This document shows, piece by piece, positions 57,272-64,000 of a stretch of 64,000 bases of DNA. The stretch is from positions 90,896-154,895 of the forward strand of contig LUCM01009870.1 in the NCBI GenBank assembly GCA_008360955.1, written 5' to 3'. This DNA comes from Fasciolopsis buskii (lineage: Eukaryota; Platyhelminthes; Trematoda; Plagiorchiida; Fasciolidae). The notes below the pieces were generated by a model. It was not told the DNA's origin. It saw nothing but the letters and a program-made list of their open reading frames with translations, and searched no databases. The first letter of the stretch is position 1. Every line of letters begins with the position of its first letter. A program made the position numbers and the translations under genes.

Positions 57272-58514
57272 CAGTAATCTGCGAGATTGCTGATAAGCTG
57301 GCAACAATCTGCACAACTGTCCTGCCAAACTGAAGTAGACGATCCAAGAACGTTTTGCGCGTGAGCAGAAAGTCAGGTTAAATAATATACCTCGTATGTG
57401 TGATAGTTAACAAGGCTACGAAAATTATTGTAGGGTTGACTAGACAAAACTACATGGATTCTAAAAGCTGTCTGAAATGAAGGAAGTAACCACGGGGTGT
57501 CGAGAGTAGAATACTTCGTTTTCAAGTTCTTTTTTTTCTATTCCAACCATTTATCAAATCTGCAACTTGCTACGGGAGGCGGTAGTTTCTGAATAAGTGG
57601 AAAAATCAAAATCAGCACTATTCGGATCACAAGAATCCCAGCACTGAGAATAGTGTTGTGTACTTGTGTCATGCTCACTCGAATATCAAAAGGATTTCCT
57701 GTGGGGCCCCACAGAAAATAAATTCTAAAATCCAGACTGTCAGCTCCATTTTATTGCAGCGTTTCCAGTGAACAGCTGCCTCAGTAACTAATACAGGTGA
57801 TTTTGAAGGTTTGAACACGGATTGCCCATTTCAAAAGAAGAATTCGCATACTGCAAAGATGACTTTTTCACATTGATATGACCGGCTGTGAGATGTAAAT
57901 TCCGGAAAGAATTTCTGAAAAATTTAGCCTCCAGTCGATGTGTATGACGTCATCTCACATTGCTTCTGTCGACTTATCTAACTATTGATATGGTTTTCCG
58001 TTCACAATTTCATGTCAGTCGTACAATTTATGAACCAGGATGTAATTCGACTTCGTAAACTCATCTTTCAAAAAAGAATGTTTTATTATATAGTGAATGG
58101 CACGTAAAGTAAGCAGGAAAGCGAATGGAGGGTGGAACATTTTGAAATTAGTTTACTTTATTAGGGACCCTTGGGCTGCTGTTGGTCTTATCCCATTGAT
58201 GTTGGTCTTACGCAAAGTTTAGTAAACAGCCGGAGACATCGAAGTTGCTTCATAGGTCTCACTTAGCTTATTCAATACAAGTAACGATAGTGTCACGGCT
58301 GTTGATTCACTCTCGGAACGTATTGAATAATATAGGTTTGACAACGGATAAGGTATTGTTGTAGTTATAGAATAATATTTGCATTGTTGCGTGCATTGGT
58401 ACCGGCACACGTTGACATGTAAAGGAAAACGAAACAAAATCGGACTTGGTGCTTTTGATGTTACTTCGACTTCAATGGAGCGCAGATCTGTGGATCTTTA
58501 GGTTTCACTTTCAG
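57272..58514. other. Non-coding DNA with a micro-exon candidate
   Basis: At 57769-57783 a 15-base stretch follows a strong acceptor (TTGCAGCGTTTCCAG) and precedes GTAACT; two overlapping NAG acceptors give a 24- or 15-base exon. A short near-duplication (GTTGGTCTTA twice) lies at about 58.18-58.21 kb. Confidence 0.3.
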
Positions 58515-58668
58515 TATTATGATTTGCTCAGTAAGTCGATCGAGGTGTGACTGGCCGGTAGTTATGACGATGGGTCACCCTAGTCGCTGTTATAGCGAAC
58601 GGAATGGGGTTGAATATTTTGTGCATCATCGGTACTTCGCCAAGCTCAGTGATATCATCACACGCATG
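58515..58668 (+). CDS. Best host exon candidate, penultimate (154 nt)
   Basis: A strong acceptor (TTTAGGTTTCACTTTCAG) and a perfect donor (CGCATG then GTGAGT) bracket 51 open codons, with an ATG two codons in and about half of third positions G or C. The peptide contains CDWPVVMTMGHPSRCYSERN and HHRYFAKLSDIITRM. It ends on a codon boundary, matching the next exon 104 bases on. A consensus donor after 16 bases (CTCA then GTAAGT) could define a micro-exon instead. With the following exon this gives 126 codons in one open, phase-consistent reading. Family not recognised. Confidence 0.45.
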
Positions 58669-58772
58669 GTGAGTAACAGAAGATGGAGTGACCTTGACTT
58701 TTTGGGGTCAAGATTGTGCCTCTCTCTGGAAAGCTGTGAAAAAAATTCACTGACTGAATGAATTCACTTCAG

Positions 58773-59000
58773 GACTGTGTATGGGATGGTTGGCTCAATG
58801 CTAATCATTGTCCAAAGCTTACCAACAATTATTTGCTAGCTTTCAGGAGAAGGGGGATAGTGTTTGTCTGCGCACCTGATGACGAGCAGCGACATTCAAC
58901 TATCACCACCTTCTTGGAAAACTGGATAAAATTCTTTCTGGGGTGTTGTGGCTTTATCCATGACTGGAAGAAAATAGAAAATTGGCAAAACCAAATCTGA
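58773..59000 (+). CDS. Terminal exon candidate (75 codons and stop)
   Basis: After a 104-base intron ending GAATTCACTTCAG, 75 codons run in phase 0 to a TGA at 58998-59000. The peptide starts DCVWDGWLNANHCPKLTN and has a hydrophobic and Cys-containing part near the end (WIKFFLGCCGFIHDWKK). AATAAA lies 40 bases after the stop. The acceptor's pyrimidine tract is moderate. An ATG 15 bases upstream of the exon start (58758) makes a stand-alone 80-codon frame an alternative. Family not recognised. Confidence 0.45.
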   Translation, partial: DCVWDGWLNANHCPKLTNNYLLAFRRRGIVFVCAPDDEQRHSTITTFLENWIKFFLGCCGFIHDWKKIENWQNQI

Positions 59001-59040
59001 TGAGGATTGAAATGCATCAGTCCGACTGAAAACTGCTAAC

Positions 59041-59046
59041 AATAAA
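59041..59046 (+). terminator. Poly(A) signal candidate
   Basis: AATAAA 40 bases after the stop at 58998-59000; would place the transcript end near 59.06 kb. Confidence 0.42.
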
Positions 59047-59262
59047 TATACCATTAAATATAGTACTGAAAAATGCGGGCACGGTCTAGGCTGGGATTCA
59101 AATTCAATAAATCATAGATATCTCAACAGTTTCATGAATAAACCGAAACAGATGTAACGAATTATCACATTGTTTGAGGTTCTTGATGATGCGATAGCTT
59201 AGACAAACGATCTTCAGTAGTGTTACGAATGATGCAATGTTAGAAAATAGCGTCGTTTGTAG

Positions 59263-59301
59263 ATCTACCAACAGCGCTATTATAAACATTGTATCATTCA
59301 C
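59263..59301 (+). repeat. Second copy of the PLE 3' terminal sequence
   Basis: Thirty-three of 39 bases match 22736-22774, without gaps, from ATCTACCAACA to ATTCAC. Similarity stops at the same base on the right, marking a shared element end. The upstream GAAAATAGCG may correspond to the GAAACGTTGG of the other copy. This is either a heavily 5'-truncated PLE insertion or a related short element using the same end. Confidence 0.55.
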
Positions 59302-59363
59302 AATAAAAACAGCGCAGGGCGTTTTGATTTTTCGAGACATCCTTTACGTCGTTTCGTCTTCAG

Positions 59364-59423
59364 CGGTGGTTTTACGGGGAACCGGTCTGCGACACATGTT
59401 GACAAAAGTAACTAAACCAGTTG
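59364..59423 (+). CDS. Exon candidate (60 nt)
   Basis: A very strong acceptor (TTTACGTCGTTTCGTCTTCAG) and a consensus donor (CAGTTG then GTAAGA) bracket 19 codons in one frame, VVLRGTGLRHMLTKVTKPV, symmetric in phase. A 64-base intron leads to a phase-compatible terminal exon at 59488-59525. The acceptor starts about 60 bases after the PLE-end repeat. Family not recognised. Confidence 0.3.
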
Positions 59424-59487
59424 GTAAGAATTAGGGAACCACATCCCAATGGATGCGAAATTGTGCTGCCTTTAACAGTATCCTCAG

Positions 59488-59525
59488 CCATCCTAGGAAC
59501 AGGCGCTGCAAGTCAACAGACTTGA
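59488..59525 (+). CDS. Terminal exon candidate (11 codons and stop)
   Basis: A strong acceptor (CAGTATCCTCAG) opens, in the phase left by 59364-59423, into ILGTGAASQQT and a TGA. In another phase the same acceptor opens a 44-codon frame beginning HPRNRRCKSTDLMSSYS, so the choice of frame depends on the upstream exon. No AATAAA nearby. Confidence 0.23.
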
Positions 59526-60443
59526 TGTCTTCATACTCAACGGGAAAAAAACTGACGTTGAAATCAAAGTTATTGTTTTATCGGGCACATGATAAACCAG
59601 GCAGGGGTCACTTTGAATGGTGAAACCTTGGTTGAAAACTAATTAATCTCTTAATAATTACGGGTGGGGTGCATTTGCTAGTGACACGGTAATACTAAAA
59701 AGGATTCTCAGTATTTTTCATCGGGATATGAACAAACTAATTAAGGAAGGAAGAATCACAAGAATACAATCATCTTTTGTAGGCGAAGTAAAAGTGCCTT
59801 GCACATCGTTGCCAGAAAAAAGAGTTGGTCTGCAGTACAAGATAATTCTAACCATACGATTGCATTTTAATTCAAAACGCGATTTCAACTTTTAGTTTAC
59901 CTTGTCAATTTTTCTCTTTCAAGCATGACTGCAAAAAGCAAATGGAATAACCTGACAAGCAGATGAAGCCTCACTAATTTTTGTAATCACTCGTGTCCGA
60001 CATTTTATTGTCTTTCGTGACGGCTGCTACTTATCTCAAACCAGTAACACCAGAATGCAGTGAATTCGCTAGGTTGCATGTTTCAAATAAACCGAATTTT
60101 CCTTTGACCGAGTAGCGCAAATTTTCAAAGAGTTTCGTGTAATGTCAAAAATATGAAGTTAGAAACACGCTATTTTGCACACCAGTGGTTTAATCAGTTC
60201 ACCCAAGAAGAACTGCCAAATCCATGTGCTTTGACATTCAGGCAGCCGAACTTTTCCTGTACTAAGAAGTCGGGGTTGTTAACCGGACGTTGCAGGAACC
60301 AGAAACCTGTTTAGCGTAAGCCAAAAATGACCGAATCAGCCACTTAAGCCCCAGAAAGGTTCAGTTCGGTTAGCCACTGAATTACATAGTTGGTAGCCCT
60401 TGACATGCAGGCGGTAACAAGAACCAAAGATTAGTCCATTTCC
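59526..60443. other. Non-coding DNA
   Basis: No further gene seen. Confidence 0.45.
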
Positions 60444-60905
60444 ATGCTAGCTGGAAGGCACGAACATAGGGCATTAGAACCAGACATTGAACTGCTAAAT
60501 TACAAAGAATTCGGATACCGGTACAGTGGATCACACAAACCAAATATAAAACAGTCTCGCTTTGGTACACAGCACGTGGTTTATCTACTTAGTTCAACTA
60601 CATTAAAGAAATTAATTAGAGAGCATAGATGTGATGTAATATTACTTATGAATGGTGAAAAATACGAAGGTTTTGACAGAAGAATCGACAAAGAAATCCA
60701 GGTTCAGGATTTGAGTATTCTTCCATCCAGTTCAGAACCGAACTCACGAAATGAAGCGGCGTCCAGGACTCCGCTAGTGGCATTCATACAATGGAACAAT
60801 AATTTCAGTACTAATTGGAAAACTGCAAATAAATGTTTCTCTCCAGCAAAATTATGCTACCATTCAGAGGTCATAATTAACCAAAGGTTGACTACCGTTT
60901 ATTGA
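60444..60905 (+). CDS. 153-codon ATG open frame, function unknown
   Basis: The longest clean ATG-initiated frame outside GC-rich or gap regions. The predicted protein is soluble and charged, with MLAGRHEHRALEPDIELL at the start, TTLKKLIREHRCDVILLM in the middle and a Ser/Asn-rich part. No conserved motif is recognised. There is no poly(A) signal close to the stop and no clear promoter. About one or two frames of this length are expected by chance in the window, so it may be spurious. Confidence 0.2.
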   Translation: MLAGRHEHRALEPDIELLNYKEFGYRYSGSHKPNIKQSRFGTQHVVYLLSSTTLKKLIREHRCDVILLMNGEKYEGFDRRIDKEIQVQDLSILPSSSEPNSRNEAASRTPLVAFIQWNNNFSTNWKTANKCFSPAKLCYHSEVIINQRLTTVY

Positions 60906-63900
60906 AATTTTAACCAAGTTGTGGACATTGTGCTGTCTTGGATTCCCCCAGTTTTGGAACTTCTAGAATGAAAGATTGACAAGTTCGCCGCGGAAAATAC
61001 AACCACATATATTCGCTGCAATTACCAAAAGGTCAGTGAAAAAAGGTTTCACCTCAAAGTGTGTACCCAGGTTTTCCTTACAGGAAAATTGGAAAACTTT
61101 TACAAACACTCAGGATGCATGACTTCGTAGCATTGTTACTGCCATGTAGAATGTCAGCTGTTCGTGTCTATTGAACTCAAAGAAAAGTTTTCCACAGTCG
61201 CAATGAATTATTCAGCGGTTGACATCATTTGGAAGTGTACAATTTAAAGGAGGTGCAGTAGGATAGCATGAGCTTTATATGCATAACTATATGCACATAT
61301 TCAGCCTTGAAAAAGATCACATTAATAGTACCGGGACAGCTCATATTAAATAGTAAGAAATAATGCAAATCAAACTCTTCAAAACAGAAATGATTTTCAA
61401 TAATGAGAAAACAAGTGTAGAACCGGACAAATAGGGAAGAGTACCCTTGTAAACTGTTTGATTTCGGCACATTCAGGTAGACACTTTCGGCAATAAATAT
61501 GTCGACAAAGGAAACAGCAAGAAATCTAGAGCAGTCTAAAAGATTGAACTGATTGCATCAGCTGATTCATATAAAATCAAAAATTACAGTTTTCCACGGT
61601 CGTAGTGTGCAGACAATTAAAAAATAGATTATAAAAAGATTACTGTCGTCGGTGAAAAGTCGTAAAGGATGTTGTTAGAACACAGCTTATTTGGGGGCTT
61701 TGTGGAGCATACTCTGAGAACGATGGTTCTGATGAAACCGACAGGGAATCCGGAGCAAATAGCCACTTTCTATTTATATTAACGTTTCAATTTGCCAACA
61801 TCATTAAAATTTTCCCTTCTCCTATTTCAACACTTCTTTTCATATCACCCAGTTTTCATGCGCATGGTTAGTTGGACAATTTGCCTTCAGTTTATTTCGT
61901 TTTCAGTTGTACGGGGAATAAATATACCCATGCGACTTTGTTTTGGTTCCCCATCGGTAAACTCAGATATCACAATCGTCAACATCACTTTATCCCAACA
62001 AACTCTGCATTCATGATGGACAGTAAAATCTGTCCTTGTAATGGTGTGGGTTTTGCCAGAAAGTCATCGGTCGTGTTGTGACATCACAGACAAGCAAAAT
62101 TTTACTTGCTTGGCAATGCAATATCAAACACACGTAGTCTTATTTACGCACTCAGTATTTGGTAAGGTACATAAAGCATGAATTTCTCATTGATTCTTCT
62201 CATTTGCAACGTAGGTCTTATTATGTTCCCAATTTCTTCTTCTGCTTCATGCAATTTCACGTCGGACAACTTATAATAATTTTAGACAAGCATTTGCTGT
62301 TGTATAAAGGGGACGTACCGTTCATCAATAATTTAATGGATTAGAAAAAATGAGCTTTAACGAATGTGCGAGGCTGAGCGCTTTCAACTTTGCCGAATTT
62401 TACATTCCCGAATCGAGAAAGGTTTGTAGGTATTTGAGTTATATACCACAGTTGTCAAAGGGGGTCACTGAACTGAGCTAGTCATCGAAAAATTGTGGAG
62501 CTTTCGGTTCATTATAATCATAGGTTAGGTTCAAATGCTGCCTGTACCAACCAACTAACGTTGTTCGACTTATTCAGGAGACATGATCGTCTCTAATAAA
62601 TTTTGTGCCCGTATTCCGGCCGTCCAAATTTACCGTTTTGGAGACAATGCAGTGGAATTGTCCATTTGATTTGTGTCGACACACTTTGACAGCTGTCTTG
62701 CAACTGTGAACAGTTAAACTGCTCGAAATATTTTGATCATATCATCTATACGACTAAACGTCGACTTGATTCTTCACTGCTTCAGCACTGACCGCTAGAC
62801 CGTATAATGGGTTTTGACCGTTCGTGGACTACGGACAGAGAACTGGATCGGCATGGCAAATAGCAGGAAATGGTCATTTTCATTTACGTGTCATAAAGGT
62901 GGCCGAATGATAACCGACGATTCAGTAGAAAATGAATAGCACAGCGAGAGGGGGATCCACTGATGTGAATGAACACAGCCAGTCAAACACTCGAGTTTCT
63001 CAGATGAGTTGAACTTGGATTCCTATTCTGTCATCCACCTGAGATCCGCCGAGATTTCCATAAAGCGTTCTTTTGAAAGAAGTTGTCAAATATGATGGAT
63101 ACTAAGTGTGGTCCTGCACTTCATTTTATTTGTTGCATCGCTCACGCACTGGACAACCCAATGCAGCGAACCGGTACATCGTAGTAGGCGGTACTCACAT
63201 AATTCTAACCAAATTATTACTGCCAAAGGAATATGCGAGCAAAAAGGTCTTATTAAAAACTATCTGGAGATCGTTTTCGTTAAAGTTAAATAATCACACA
63301 TCTTAGAACATGGAACTATACAGGTGTCAAAAATACGGAATATCTTTCAGTGTATGATCTTTATAAGGATGGTATTTTATTAAGTGACTTAAAATTGAGG
63401 GAAACAAAAACCCCTAAACATTTCAACTGTAATGGGGATTCGCAACCAATAATTTTAATTGCGTCTCACACTCGGCCGACTAATTACACATTTCGTGAAA
63501 TCTAAAATCTACATAACACAGCGAAACCAGAAGTGACTACTTCAACTTCCATGTGTTACCGATCATTTGATCGTGAATTAGTGTCAAAGGCAAAAACTGT
63601 TTTAATTACAAAGAGCGCTAACTACTAGCCTTTCCATGCATAAGTTCCTTCAAACCGAATGATTTCTTTTAAATTCTTCAGTATCGCCAGCTATTCCGGG
63701 GAAGACTGCCAAGCTTTATTGGATGGAACGTCTCATGCACGAGTTCGCGTTTCTCTAAACAAGAGACCACACGTCATACACGTGTTGGAAGTTGCCACTT
63801 GGATGACGAAACAATTTCATTAATGTTGGAAAAAGTCATTTGACTTTCGTGTCTGCCAATCAGTGTACAAGATTGGTAGATCTAATGGGATTTCAGGGTC

Positions 63901-64000
63901 CATACTCGAAGAAAACACCCAAAAAAATATGAATATTTGCAATTACCCGCATTATTATCTTTCAATTATCAATTCAAGTAAAATGGTGTTAAGCGTCAAA
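60906..64000. other. Mostly non-coding DNA
   Basis: No firm gene. Strong acceptors at 61084 and 63682 are each followed by open frames in all three phases (at 63682 for 24 to 53 codons, including SPAIPGKTAKLYWMERLM with high third-position GC). Frame cannot be decided without the neighbouring exon. Confidence 0.4.

Noticed and set aside
1..64000. Bacterial or phage features (operons, Shine-Dalgarno sites, CRISPR, integrases)
   Set aside because: No long dense coding, no regular spaced repeats and clear eukaryotic splice and retroelement signals.

Overview
The window reads as eukaryotic, animal nuclear DNA. It is AT-rich (about 60% A+T by eye), has no operons or long open frames (longest clean ATG-type frames about 150-170 codons), contains dinucleotide and trinucleotide microsatellites and one assembly gap inside an AT repeat, and carries decayed retroelements. 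The one securely recognised coding sequence is a broken Penelope-like element (PLE) with reverse transcriptase and GIY-YIG domains. Its sequence, the many textbook splice signals and one possible 31-base intron would suit a flatworm (trematode, monogenean or cestode), but that assignment is an inference. Nothing bacterial, no CRISPR array, no rRNA gene and no convincing tRNA gene was seen.

Layout. 1-20 kb: intron-like or intergenic DNA with isolated exon candidates at 6.84, 10.2, 11.8, 14.4, 16.06 and 18.6 kb. 20.5-22.8 kb: the decayed PLE on the + strand, ending in a hairpin that resembles a damaged hammerhead ribozyme. 24.0-24.3 kb: a shorter second PLE piece. 23.4-32.0 kb: candidate exons on both strands, including a + strand pair around a 31-base intron (25.8-26.05 kb) and a phase-compatible minus-strand chain. 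28.4-28.7 kb: an (AT)n repeat with 181 N. About 29.8-30.0 kb: a possible tail of a Ty3/Gypsy polyprotein. 32.9-33.4 kb: two diverged copies of one repeat in opposite orientation. 34.4-34.6 kb: a candidate gene 3' end (two exons, stop, AATAAA). 38-48 kb: scattered exon candidates, including a possible start exon at 39.88 kb. 49.3-49.7 kb: exon candidates on both strands. 55.55 kb: a cysteine-rich terminal-exon candidate. 56.7-57.3 kb: long open frames on both strands. 58.5-59.05 kb: the best host-gene candidate (two exons, near-consensus donor, stop, AATAAA). 59.26 kb: a second copy of the PLE 3' terminal sequence.

Caveat for the exon calls: at this base composition a 50-codon open stretch next to a good splice site is expected by chance many times in 64 kb. 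Single-exon calls therefore stay at 0.1-0.3; only calls supported by two phase-compatible exons, or by exons plus a poly(A) signal, go higher. No host gene could be assigned to a protein family. If the exon candidates are real, they are fragments of large-intron genes that mostly extend beyond this window, so no pathway can be described.
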